The notes under the pieces were generated by a model. The model made no database searches, was not told where the DNA came from, and worked only from the letters and a program-made list of their open reading frames with translations. The translations under genes and the position numbers were made by a program. This document shows, one piece after another, positions 1 through 8,111 of a stretch of 64,000 nt of DNA; position 1 is the first letter of the stretch, and each line of letters begins with the position of its first letter. The stretch comes from Pedobacter sp. W3I1 (GTDB taxonomy: Bacteria > Bacteroidota > Bacteroidia > Sphingobacteriales > Sphingobacteriaceae). Where the stretch lies: positions 2,604,001 through 2,668,000 of the forward strand of contig NZ_JAUSXN010000001.1 in NCBI RefSeq assembly GCF_030816015.1. Reading direction: 5' to 3'.

Positions 1-910
1 GATTTTGTCCTTTGCCTAAAAAGTAATCGACTACTTTTTCGATCATGGGTTGTTGCACATGCTGCAAAGGTTCGAATATAAATTCTTCTGTTTCATTGGT
101 AGAAACAGTGATTTTATTGCCAAACATCGGGAAACTGATGTGACCTTTTGAGCCATAAATCACGCATACATCAGCTTGATCTTGTGGGGCAACAGAGAAA
201 CACCAGGTACCACTGAAAAGAACCCCATTTTCGAAAAGGATATTTCCTGTAACCAGATCATCAACTTCAGTGTTTTCCTGTTGTCTGGTAGCCATGCCCA
301 TGGCATTTTTTACAGCGTCGAAATAGTAAGTCATCAGATCCAACTGATGTGGAGCCAGATCATGGAACAAACCACCACCAGAAATGGCTGGATTAATCCG
401 CCAATTATCGGCTGTTTTGGCAATTAGTGCGGGGTTGGGCGACTGGAGCATTTTTAACCGCACTAAACGAACATCGCCAATGGTATGTGTAGCCAGTAAT
501 TCTTTAACTTTTAAGAACATGGGTTGGGCACGGCGGTAATGAGCTACGCAAAGCTTCACCTTTAATTTGTTGGCTGCATCAGTCATGCGTTGAGCAGCAT
601 CGGCATCTAAAGTCATGGGTTTTTCTACATATACCGGCTTGCCAGCTTTTAAGGCCTCAATGGTGTAAGCTTCGTGCTGTAGGGGTGGGGTAGCAATGTA
701 AATGGCATTAACCTCCGGATCGTTAATCAGTTGAGCAGCATCATCATACCATTTTGGAACATGGTGCCGTTTTGCATAATCAGCAGCTCTGGCACCATCG
801 CGGCGCATTACTGCTACCAATTTAGAATTGGCAACTTTATTAAAAGCTGGTCCGCTTTTTACTTCAGTCACATCTCCACAGCCAATAATGCCCCATCTTA
901 TTTCTTCCAT
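1..910 (-). CDS. Gfo/Idh/MocA family NAD(P)-dependent oxidoreductase (C-terminus cut by window edge)
   Basis: The frame reads leftward from an ATG at 910 and runs off the window, giving about 303 residues. The N-terminus (MEEIRWGIIGCGDVTEVKSG) holds the Rossmann GxxGxG-type dinucleotide-binding turn. It is followed by the family motif VYVEKPMTLDADAA, in which EKP carries the conserved lysine, and by a GGGLFHDLAPHQLD segment typical of the C-terminal substrate domain. These enzymes oxidise or reduce sugars, inositols or related polyols with NAD(P); the substrate cannot be read from sequence. There is no operon partner on this side. The family is secure and the specificity unknown. Confidence 0.9.
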   Translation of the reverse strand, partial: MEEIRWGIIGCGDVTEVKSGPAFNKVANSKLVAVMRRDGARAADYAKRHHVPKWYDDAAQLINDPEVNAIYIATPPLQHEAYTIEALKAGKPVYVEKPMTLDADAAQRMTDAANKLKVKLCVAHYRRAQPMFLKVKELLATHTIGDVRLVRLKMLQSPNPALIAKTADNWRINPAISGGGLFHDLAPHQLDLMTYYFDAVKNAMGMATRQQENTEVDDLVTGNILFENGVLFSGTWCFSVAPQDQADVCVIYGSKGHISFPMFGNKITVSTNETEEFIFEPLQHVQQPMIEKVVDYFLGKGQN

Positions 911-1187
911 TGTAATCGGTTTGATAGGTTCAATTTAGAAAATATTACCCGGAAACTACGTTCAAACAATAAAAAGCTTGTTAAAAAAGAAAAGGGATTC
1001 ACTTTGGGAGTGATCCCTAATCAACTAACCAAACAAATCTATTCCGGAAACCACGCCGGAATTAATTTATAAACGAAAGAATTAGGAGATTGTTTTATGG
1101 TGATTGTCTATTTGGTGTATTTTTTTAAAAAAAGAAAAATAACATCTTTATCCGAAATTAAAGCCTCTCTTTTTTTAGCTTTGTACT

Positions 1188-1385
1188 ATGCAAAATCTTT
1201 CCAAGAAGCTTCAGATTGATCTTATAGAACTTAAGGCAAAATATGCCTTTATCATGGATGAACTTGAAGTAACATTTGCCGATGCTTACCTGTCGAAATT
1301 GCAAGCTAAACAACGCCTGGCCGAGCAGATGATGATAGAAATGGAAAGAATACTCACCAGCGAGGCCGGAGAGCAAGAAAACTAA
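1188..1385 (+). CDS. Small hypothetical protein, probably helical
   Basis: A 65-residue protein, acidic and Lys/Glu/Gln/Leu-rich, predicted to be mostly helical and possibly coiled coil; there is no signal peptide. I do not recognise a family. A TAGCTTTG element at 1176-1183 fits the Bacteroidota -7 box and ends only 4 nt before the ATG, so the mRNA may be leaderless; a clear -33 element is not visible. The opposite strand (1158-1376) is open but reads as a shadow. A stem-loop follows at 1405-1446, consistent with a short single-gene transcript. Confidence 0.55.
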   Translation: MQNLSKKLQIDLIELKAKYAFIMDELEVTFADAYLSKLQAKQRLAEQMMIEMERILTSEAGEQEN

Positions 1386-1404
1386 TGTGTTAAGATAAAG
1401 AGAT

Positions 1405-1446
1405 CGTTAACTTTAGTAAAGCCTCTTTTTATTTACTAATTTAACG
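1405..1446. terminator. Putative bidirectional terminator between convergent genes
   Basis: A nested inverted repeat: CGTTAA (1405-1410) pairs with TTAACG (1441-1446), and TTAGTAAA (1413-1420) with TTTACTAA (1432-1439). The loop contains a T run. It lies between the convergent small gene ending at 1385 and the esterase ending at 1484, where a shared terminator is expected. The stem is AT-rich, so its strength is uncertain. Confidence 0.4.
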
Positions 1447-1483
1447 GAGAACTGGAAAAATAGCGGAAACTATGCGATTTGCG

Positions 1484-2470
1484 CTATCTCTTTTTCAAAG
1501 CCGGTGGGATGCTAAAAGTGGGTTTTTTGTCGGCATCTTTAAAGTCTACTTCCATAAAGTAGTGTTTTTGTTTAATGATGTAATTTTCTATAAACCACAA
1601 AATATCTGGCAGGTTTTCAACCATTGGTGAGCCGGCTATTTCATGTCCCATACCTTGCACATACTGAAAGTAATATGGATATCCGTTTTTTCTGAAGGTG
1701 CGTGCAAGGTATTTGGAACCAAAAAAGCCCCTGTTCAGCAATCGCACTTTATTATAGGGTACAAGTTTATCGGCTGTGCCATGGAAAAGCATGGTAGGTG
1801 CTGGGGGTATGGCATATTTTGGCGCGCCCTGATAACTTAAAATTGCGCCGGCAAAAGAAATTACACCTTTGTATTGAAAATGCTGTGGAAGTTTAGCAGA
1901 TAGTGCTGTCGCATTACGCTTGTTATAATCGGCATGCAGTGCAGTAATAGCGCCCGCACTTGATCCCGATAAGATAATCATAGCCGTATCGATACCGAGT
2001 TCTTTTGCATTTTTGATCAGATAGGCCGTTGCGTCGAAAACATCTGTTGTAGCCGTATCAATAGCTGCTTTTAAGTTAGACGTATTAAATGGACTAGGAA
2101 ATTTCTTTCCTTTAAGGCCTAGTCTGTAGTCAACAGAAACCACTTTAAAACCATGCGCTATTAAAGTGTTAAAATATTGATCAAATAATTTGCTATCTCT
2201 GTGGCCCATTACAAAGCCTCCGCCAAATATAAAAAGCACTGTTGGCTTGGTTTCTGTTATTTTACCACTGTAATAAATATCTAACTTTAGTGCACCTGAA
2301 TCGGTTTGCGAAAATGTTTTAGTATCTACGTGATATTTTTTATCCTTGAGTTCAATTTGTGCTATTGCAGATATGGAGCTGAATAAAAGTGTCAGGAACA
2401 GCAGGCTTAGCGGATATACTTTATTATTGGGCATCATCTGTTTTTTAGGAAGTGGTTCGCTATCAGCCAT
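1484..2470 (-). CDS. Secreted alpha/beta-hydrolase (carboxylesterase/lipase-like)
   Basis: 328 residues with an N-terminal hydrophobic signal ending near SISAIAQ (residues 32-38), so probably exported. The fold markers are an oxyanion-type GGGF loop (83-86), the nucleophile elbow GSSAG with Ser171, an acid Asp234 in GTADKLVPY, and His276 in GMGHEIAG. It should hydrolyse an ester, possibly an acyl or acetyl ester on a carbohydrate as in related BD-FAE/Est families; the substrate is not deducible. The first ATG gives a long pre-signal stretch, and an internal MM at residues 12-13 may be the real start. It is convergent with the small gene at 1188. Confidence 0.8.
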   Translation of the reverse strand: MADSEPLPKKQMMPNNKVYPLSLLFLTLLFSSISAIAQIELKDKKYHVDTKTFSQTDSGALKLDIYYSGKITETKPTVLFIFGGGFVMGHRDSKLFDQYFNTLIAHGFKVVSVDYRLGLKGKKFPSPFNTSNLKAAIDTATTDVFDATAYLIKNAKELGIDTAMIILSGSSAGAITALHADYNKRNATALSAKLPQHFQYKGVISFAGAILSYQGAPKYAIPPAPTMLFHGTADKLVPYNKVRLLNRGFFGSKYLARTFRKNGYPYYFQYVQGMGHEIAGSPMVENLPDILWFIENYIIKQKHYFMEVDFKDADKKPTFSIPPALKKR

Positions 2471-2663
2471 GGATCGGCTGTATTTCTAAGCTAATTTATT
2501 GCATTTTCAGTTCAAGTGCAATTAAATACACCATATTTTAATATAGCTTCAACATTAATTTAATAGTCTTTAATTGCGATTGAACATTTCTTAATAAGTT
2601 AATATGAAAGTACTGATAAGTTAAAACGCTTTGTGTTGCTTTGCGGCCAAAGAATTAACATTA

Positions 2664-2897
2664 ATGATGCAAAACAGTCAGATAAAGGTTAGCCCAGATC
2701 TACAGCAGTTTATCGATAAGTTTGAGCCCAGTAAATTTAAACTAATGTCGGGTGGGATCGAAATCAGGGGAATAAACGATATGCAAAGGAATATTGCTCA
2801 AGCCAGAGAAATTATAGAAAGATTAAAACTTCGCCTAATTGTTTCGCATAATGCCGAAATGCTTAGTTATCGTGGTTTTGAAGTAACTAACTTATAA
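2664..2897 (+). CDS. Hypothetical small protein
   Basis: About 77 residues from the ATG at 2664 (MMQNSQIKVSPDLQQFIDKF). An in-frame TTG at 2631 would lengthen it, but ATG is preferred. The protein is soluble, with no signal and no cysteine motif. Its middle (EIRGINDMQRNIAQAREIIE) looks helical. I recognise no family. It stands alone, divergent from the esterase and convergent with the LytS-type kinase, with a 40-nt gap to the latter's stop. Confidence 0.5.
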   Translation: MMQNSQIKVSPDLQQFIDKFEPSKFKLMSGGIEIRGINDMQRNIAQAREIIERLKLRLIVSHNAEMLSYRGFEVTNL

Positions 2898-2939
2898 GTC
2901 TAACTTATTTTTGTTTTTTATGATGAAATCGACAGGGTG

Positions 2940-4019
2940 TTATATAAATTTATGAGCTTCTTCCAGGTTGATTGTAATTAGCACTTCAAAATAATTATCT
3001 TTCATTCCTGAAGAAATCTCTGCTCTGTCTGCATAGGTATGGAGCAGCCTTTGCCGGATATTTTCAAGGCCTGTATGGAAACCTGTATCGTTGAGACCTG
3101 TGTTAATCAGGTTACTTGTTTGAATGCTAAACTGCCCTCCATACAACTTTACCATAATTTTTCCAGGATCTTCCGGCTGGCTGAGGTTACCATGTTTAAC
3201 CATATTTTCGGTTAGGCTAAGTAATAGTAATGGAATGATCTCGGTCGATTCGATTTTCTGGTCATAACTAAAATCTATAAATAAGTCAGGCTGCTTTATT
3301 CTGCTAAGCTGAAGAAGGTTTTCGACTTGGCGGATCTCTGCTTCCAGTGGCATAATTTCCGGACCATGTTCGCACTCCAAAGCGTAACGCATCAGTTTTG
3401 AAAGGTATCGCACGGCTTCTGCAGCCCGGGGTTCACTCTTATGCGTACTGTTATATATATAGGTTAAAGTATTGAACAAGAAATGTGGATTTATTTGAGC
3501 TTTGAGATAGGCATTTTTAGCATTAGCCAGTTCAAGCGTTATTTGCTTTTGCTTCAACATTTCTTCAATTGCTTCTTTTTCCAGTTTGGTTGCCCGATGT
3601 TTCTGGTGGATATAACTTTTAATAAAATAGTAAGCTGTTGAGAATAACATGAAGTAGATTCCCCGCCACAGTGTTGAAGACATAAATTTCCAGTCTGTAA
3701 CCGTGAGCTTATCAATAGGAACTATTGTTGTTTTTGAAAGGGATCGATCTGTGAGGTACGCGATAATAGTATACAAACATACTTCAACTATTGTTAATAT
3801 AATTATCCTTAAATAAATAGGTCTGTTTGATTTTAAACTTTTTCCTAATACCAATTCGGCATGGATATAGAAGAGTGTTATATTGATAATGTAGTGAATG
3901 CAATAGCTTAATAAAGTGGCATTTATTTTAAGGATCAATGAGATCAGTATATATTCATAAAGAATGAAAGTAGCCCATGCAATAATATGCCAGCGATAAT
4001 TTTTTAGCCAGTTTTTCAT
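2940..4019 (-). CDS. LytS/YehU-type sensor histidine kinase
   Basis: 359 residues. The N-terminal half has about four hydrophobic membrane segments (roughly 12-30, 36-55, 70-90, 118-135). A short coiled linker (140-170) follows, then the His_kinase domain with KAQINPHFLFNTL, where His179 is the phospho-acceptor. A degenerate HATPase region ends the protein (ENMVKHG, then GLENIRQRLLHTY). Such kinases normally phosphorylate a receiver-LytTR response regulator. The upstream neighbour on the same strand (4267-4674) is LytTR-only, so the usual partner is either elsewhere or incomplete here. Confidence 0.9.
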   Translation of the reverse strand: MKNWLKNYRWHIIAWATFILYEYILISLILKINATLLSYCIHYIINITLFYIHAELVLGKSLKSNRPIYLRIIILTIVEVCLYTIIAYLTDRSLSKTTIVPIDKLTVTDWKFMSSTLWRGIYFMLFSTAYYFIKSYIHQKHRATKLEKEAIEEMLKQKQITLELANAKNAYLKAQINPHFLFNTLTYIYNSTHKSEPRAAEAVRYLSKLMRYALECEHGPEIMPLEAEIRQVENLLQLSRIKQPDLFIDFSYDQKIESTEIIPLLLLSLTENMVKHGNLSQPEDPGKIMVKLYGGQFSIQTSNLINTGLNDTGFHTGLENIRQRLLHTYADRAEISSGMKDNYFEVLITINLEEAHKFI

Positions 4020-4266
4020 TTTTTTTTAAGGTTAAAATTGGGTTTCACAACAGTCAATAATTGCTTTGCGTAATGTAGTCTTTTAGGGATTTTGATGGGG
4101 CTAATTTTCGTTTATGAAAAGAATAATAGACTTAAAATCGACCCGGAAAACTGCGTTTGTTTTCCGTTCACAAAAAGCAGCTAATATGAGCTTTCAAAAG
4201 AGTGATCCGACTACTAGTACAATGACTGTGATCACAACACTTACAACTCATTCAGATTTGCAAATG

Positions 4267-4674
4267 TCAATCCCTTAGGCGTTTTGAGACAAGGGTTTGA
4301 CTTTCAATATAATCCATAAATGCCTCTTTGTATTGTGGAGTCATAAGCACTTCGTACTTTCCAAGATCGATTTTGTGCCCATTAATTTCCTTTACAAAGG
4401 TGGTGTTAATCATGTACGATTTGTGAACGCGGTAGAATTGCTCATTTTCCCGGAGTTTTTCCTCCATTTCTTTTATGGTCATGTATACCGAATAGTCATT
4501 TGTTGGCGTGTAAATGTGCACATGATTATTTGAGCCCTGGAGATAGATGATGTCTTTTTTGAGTACTTTGGTAAGCCGGCCGCGTTCGCCGCTTGTGCGT
4601 AAGAAAAATGCTTCTTCATTTTCTTGTACAAGACGCTGCGTATCATAATATTCCGAAAGCACCTCATTAACCAC
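4267..4674 (-). CDS. LytTR DNA-binding domain protein without receiver domain
   Basis: 135 residues. The LytTR domain occupies about 25-130: an FLRTSGERGRLTKVLKKDI segment, IIYLQGSNNHVHIYT, then FYRVHKSYMINTTFVKEI, which is the classic FxRVHRSYLVN signature. No CheY-like receiver precedes it, and the upstream frame has an immediate stop (ATG GCT CAA ATA TAA), so truncation by start misassignment is unlikely. It is probably a transcription factor binding direct repeats. The LytS-type kinase follows on the same strand after about 250 nt, suggesting linked function without a visible phospho-acceptor. Confidence 0.85.
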   Translation of the reverse strand: MVNEVLSEYYDTQRLVQENEEAFFLRTSGERGRLTKVLKKDIIYLQGSNNHVHIYTPTNDYSVYMTIKEMEEKLRENEQFYRVHKSYMINTTFVKEINGHKIDLGKYEVLMTPQYKEAFMDYIESQTLVSKRLRD

Positions 4675-4885
4675 TTCCGTTATATTTGAGCCATGAAATA
4701 AAAATTAATTACATATTTGATATTGTAGCAATAAGCTATTTTACTGTTTTAGAAAACCGCAAAACTTCAAAAGACACAGGAAAAAATAGATGGTTGCCTA
4801 CGCTACGCGTGGGTGCCTGTTTATCTTGTGTCTGGGCATTTTGCGGTGCCTCTAAAGCGGATATCGGGTTAACCCACGCTTTTTT

Positions 4886-5116
4886 ATGGATCGTTTTTCC
4901 CAGCCAAATCACTTTCTCCTCAATCTGCCCATTGCAGAACTTCCACTATCTGAGAATTTTAAGCTTAGAAGTAAGTTAATGGGCTTTTTTACACTTCAGG
5001 ATATTATTGGGACTCACCAAAAGGAATTACATGAGTTGGATGATTATTCGGAGCACTGGTATTTCGAATTTGTAGATTTTTTACGCAGGAAGGGTTTGTT
5101 AAATCTTCTTGGTTAG
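4886..5116 (+). CDS. Small RNA polymerase alpha C-terminal-domain-like protein
   Basis: 76 residues. The C-terminal 58 (LPLSENFKLRSKLMGFFTLQ onward) match the helix-hairpin-helix pattern of small alpha-CTD-like proteins found in Bacteroidota mobile elements: PLS-x-F, MGF-x-TL-x-DII, then W-x-x-E-x-x-x-FL-x-x-KGLLxLL. It may contact DNA or transcription factors. The reading frame extends little upstream, and the sequence before it (4686-4885) has no convincing gene. It converges on and overlaps by 4 nt the RteC-like gene at 5113, a pairing that points to an integrative element or its remnant. Confidence 0.55.
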   Translation: MDRFSQPNHFLLNLPIAELPLSENFKLRSKLMGFFTLQDIIGTHQKELHELDDYSEHWYFEFVDFLRRKGLLNLLG

Positions 5117-6264
5117 CATTTTCCCTCGGCAATGGTCAACATGTTGACGATTTTTTCGATCACTTTTTCAACATCGTTTCCTACATTTCCATAGTAAGCA
5201 TTTTTAAAGCTTTTTTCTGATATGCTATCTTTTTCTATAGTACTATAGTGTTTCGTAACATATTGATGTAGTGCCTTGGGGCTCTGGGTTGTGATGATGC
5301 CAGCCTCAACTTGTAGGTGTATGAATATGGCAAGCTGTTTTACCGTAAAGGTTACTTTAAAATTGCTATCTAAAATACCACCACGACTTAGGTCTTCGGC
5401 TATGGTATCTATTGATTTGAGGTAGCTGATTTCGCTTTCAATATACCGCAGTAGTGATTCGTCAATATCGGGCAAATTTCTATTGTAGGGTATGCTTATG
5501 GTTTTAAAAACCTGCCCAATTAGCTTTTTAAAGAAATGGATTAATCTATATTGCTCGCTAATGTTTTCGCACTTTCGAAGTTCCTGAGTAAAGTAGTTGC
5601 AGCAGGAATGATAAAAAGATGGGTGATTAAAATTTAAGGATACGAGTATTAGGATAAACCCTGGCATTTGTAAAGGAGATGCAAATTTATTTAATGCTAT
5701 TTTAAGTGATTCGAAAAAATCATATAGATATCCTGCCTGTTCGAAAGTAAAGCGGACAATACCGTTATTTAAGTGTTCAACGATATGCGTAAAGGCCACA
5801 ATGGTTTCATTATCGGCATGCAGTTCTTCAAGGCTTTTTATGATCTGGCTTGAATTTTCTGCAATATTTACTAATAACTGTTTCTGAGTAATTATGGAAA
5901 CAGGGCAATGATAGTCGAAATAGTATGGTAAATACTGCTGAAGATCCAAAACCATCTGGTTGATTAGATTTGCTATGCTATTAATTTCTTCTGTTTTATT
6001 TTTTTGACCAGCATTAAGGCTATCCTCATTCACCATGGTTTCTAACTCATCCATTAATTGCATCAACCCTCTTTGATGTTGCCTTAGATAAGCCTTTGAT
6101 CTATCGGGTTCCATTTGTGTAATATTATGCTGAATGGAGCTGAATATCCGTTTACTTTCCTTTAAGATTTCGTCTTGCAGTTGCTTGCAGAGGCACTTAT
6201 ATGCTGCTCCAACTTTAAGGGCATCTAAAATTATTTCCCTGAAGCTTATAAGTTCATACATCAT
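5113..6264 (-). CDS. RteC-like regulatory protein
   Basis: 383 residues, mostly helical and cytoplasmic. The C-terminal part resembles RteC of CTnDOT-type conjugative transposons: a FTVKQLAIFIHLQVEAGII helix pair, a short HQYVTKHYSTI segment, then SISEKSFKNAYYGN and a final helix. In Bacteroides, RteC activates the excision operon. No integrase, relaxase or tra genes lie near it, so it is either an orphan or the remains of an element. The adjacent alpha-CTD-like gene (4886-5116) overlaps its 3' end by 4 nt. Confidence 0.7.
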   Translation of the reverse strand: MMYELISFREIILDALKVGAAYKCLCKQLQDEILKESKRIFSSIQHNITQMEPDRSKAYLRQHQRGLMQLMDELETMVNEDSLNAGQKNKTEEINSIANLINQMVLDLQQYLPYYFDYHCPVSIITQKQLLVNIAENSSQIIKSLEELHADNETIVAFTHIVEHLNNGIVRFTFEQAGYLYDFFESLKIALNKFASPLQMPGFILILVSLNFNHPSFYHSCCNYFTQELRKCENISEQYRLIHFFKKLIGQVFKTISIPYNRNLPDIDESLLRYIESEISYLKSIDTIAEDLSRGGILDSNFKVTFTVKQLAIFIHLQVEAGIITTQSPKALHQYVTKHYSTIEKDSISEKSFKNAYYGNVGNDVEKVIEKIVNMLTIAEGKC

Positions 6265-6538
6265 TTTGCTTAGTAGCCAATTGCTTAATTCTAGGCATTT
6301 TAGTTTCGTTTTTTTGTATTAACGTGGTAAAACGAACTTTTAACGTGGTGATACTTAATTTTAGCACTTTATCGGTTTGTATTGCCTGTTATTTTGATAA
6401 GCCGGGCATATTCAGCGATATTCCTTTTGCGAGCAATGGGATGCAAATCATGCACATGAAGGCAAACTAGATTATCTCGATGCGGCAAAAAGTTAATATG
6501 TTTACAGGGTTAAACTTTTGAATGTTTGTTATGCTTAG

Positions 6539-6844
6539 GGGTGCAAGCCAGGTAATTGCAATCGATTAAAATGCTCGAAATGTATTTTAAGGCCGTTCAG
6601 AGAATGGGAAACAATATTGGGTGTTTATAATCCATCTTATGATAATTTTCAGCTTTCAGGGTTTTTTGATAAAGGATATTACCATTGAGCAGGGGTAGGC
6701 ACCGGTACTAAATTAGCTGGTAGGCTTGTAAATGAGGCGGAAGTGGTGCCGGATGATATCCATTACCCATACGCTCCACTCGGAGATGCTCCGCATGGGT
6801 ATAAATTTGAGGATAAGGAAGAAGACTGCGTTAAGGTAACTTGA
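6539..6844 (+). pseudogene. Degenerate open frame of unknown family, interrupted by a stop
   Basis: The gap 6265-6931 has no intact gene. One frame stays open from 6539 to a TGA at 6686-6688 and then continues to 6844. The first part is cysteine-rich (GCKPGNCNRLKCSKC), and the second reads HYPYAPLGDAPHGYKFEDKE. Continuity across a single stop suggests a decayed coding region. A further 31-codon fragment ending HAHEGKLDYLDAAKS lies about 6406-6500 in another frame. I do not recognise the product. It sits beside the RteC-like gene, so decay of a mobile segment is plausible. Confidence 0.35.
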
Positions 6845-6931
6845 AGAAACACTATTGAACTAAATTAGCATTTTGTTCTGTCTATCTTTATTCTATCCTG
6901 GTGTAGAAAACGGATTGTCCAAGGGTAAATA

Positions 6932-7444
6932 CTAGGAACCGTGCCTGTAATTTTTTAAGTATTTCTTGAGCAGGAGTCTGGCCTGATGGATATGTGTCTT
7001 TACCGTCCCTAAGGGGATTCCCAGTTCCGCCGAAATCTCTTCATATTTATAGCCTTCAAAATAGCGCTGAAAAGGAATGCTGTAAGCATCTGGGATACTG
7101 TCAAGTGCTTTTTGGATATCACCCATCATAAATTTGGATTCTGATGCATTCCGGTCGGCGCTTTTGATCAGCTGTACGCTTGATAACTCTTCTTCTGTGA
7201 TAATGAGTTCCTGTTTTTTCTGCTCTTTACGATAATTATTGATGAAAGTATTGCGCATAATTACATAAAGCCATCCTTTGATGTTGGTGCCCTGATCAAA
7301 ATTATTACAGAAACGTATACCCTTAAGCAGTGTGTCCTGTACAAGATCCTTCGCCTCGTCTTCATCCCTGGTGAAGCGCATGGCATGCGAATGCAGGGAA
7401 GATGCATGCCGGTTCGCAGCTAAGCTGAATTCATTTTGGTCCAT
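6932..7444 (-). CDS. ECF-type RNA polymerase sigma factor
   Basis: 170 residues with both sigma regions. Region 2 is at about 15-80 (HAMRFTRDEDEAKDLVQDTL, with the DAEDLVQ-like core, then NIKGWLYVIMRNTFINNYR). Region 4 is at about 108-165 (IPDAYSIPFQRYFEGYKYEE, then GIPLGTVKTHIHQAR, the promoter -35 binding helix). It directs RNA polymerase to an alternative promoter class. No anti-sigma gene of FecR or zinc-finger type is adjacent, so the signal is unknown. It lies 262 nt downstream of a small unknown gene on the same strand. Confidence 0.9.
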   Translation of the reverse strand: MDQNEFSLAANRHASSLHSHAMRFTRDEDEAKDLVQDTLLKGIRFCNNFDQGTNIKGWLYVIMRNTFINNYRKEQKKQELIITEEELSSVQLIKSADRNASESKFMMGDIQKALDSIPDAYSIPFQRYFEGYKYEEISAELGIPLGTVKTHIHQARLLLKKYLKNYRHGS

Positions 7445-7706
7445 TATTCTTGGTTTTGAGGTAGATTTTTAGGATAAATAACACTTAAAGACAGTTTTTG
7501 GTTTGGATAATGTAAGGATGATGGAAAAAAAAGCTTATGATACGATACGTCCAACTAAATGGTAGTTTGCCTGTTTAAGATGTGCTGTCGGATAACTTTT
7601 AACATCAATTGTTTCCAGTTAGTTTAAATTCTGGCTGGACAGAGAAAAAAATAGATGGCATTACCATATTTTCTTTTTGAAAGCATTCACCTTGACATTA
7701 TACCCG

Positions 7707-7982
7707 CTATTGTAGGTGATTTTCGATTGCCCCGGAGATCTGGTTGATCTCAGCCACACCTAGAGAAAGATGATGACTGTTTTCTGTTAATTTGTAATCA
7801 AATGGTGCTAGTTCCTCAAGCTCGATCTCTTCAGCTTTCAGTAAGATCCAGTCAGATTCCTGTTTTCTTATTGCTCCTAAAATCCCTCCTAAATAAACAA
7901 TCTTAAAATAATCATCTTTTGGGACAATGGTCAGGGTGATCGCTTGATCGTTATGATCGATTTCAATGTTAAATGCTGTCAT
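7707..7982 (-). CDS. Hypothetical small beta-rich protein
   Basis: 91 residues from the ATG at 7982 (MTAFNIEIDHNDQAITLTIV); an in-frame ATG at 8021 would add 13 residues and cannot be excluded. The sequence alternates hydrophobic and acidic residues as in a small beta-sheet protein, with no signal peptide or cysteine. No family is recognised. It lies between the large PAS kinase (upstream on the same strand) and the ECF sigma gene, so it may be co-transcribed with the kinase; the gap to the kinase stop is about 130 nt. Confidence 0.5.
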   Translation of the reverse strand: MTAFNIEIDHNDQAITLTIVPKDDYFKIVYLGGILGAIRKQESDWILLKAEEIELEELAPFDYKLTENSHHLSLGVAEINQISGAIENHLQ

Positions 7983-8111
7983 GATCTCAAAACCATTGCA
8001 TCCCACTTTTTGTTTTGTCAAAATGGCCCGGTTATCGGATTAACCCTTCTGCCGGATTGATGCGGTGTTTAAACGCAAAGCTGCTTTCATTTGGATTTTC
8101 CAGCTATTGCG

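Noticed and set aside
1158-1376. 72-residue ORF on the minus strand
   Set aside because: It is the shadow of the small plus-strand gene 1188-1385, with a cysteine- and histidine-rich composition typical of antisense frames, and no family pattern.
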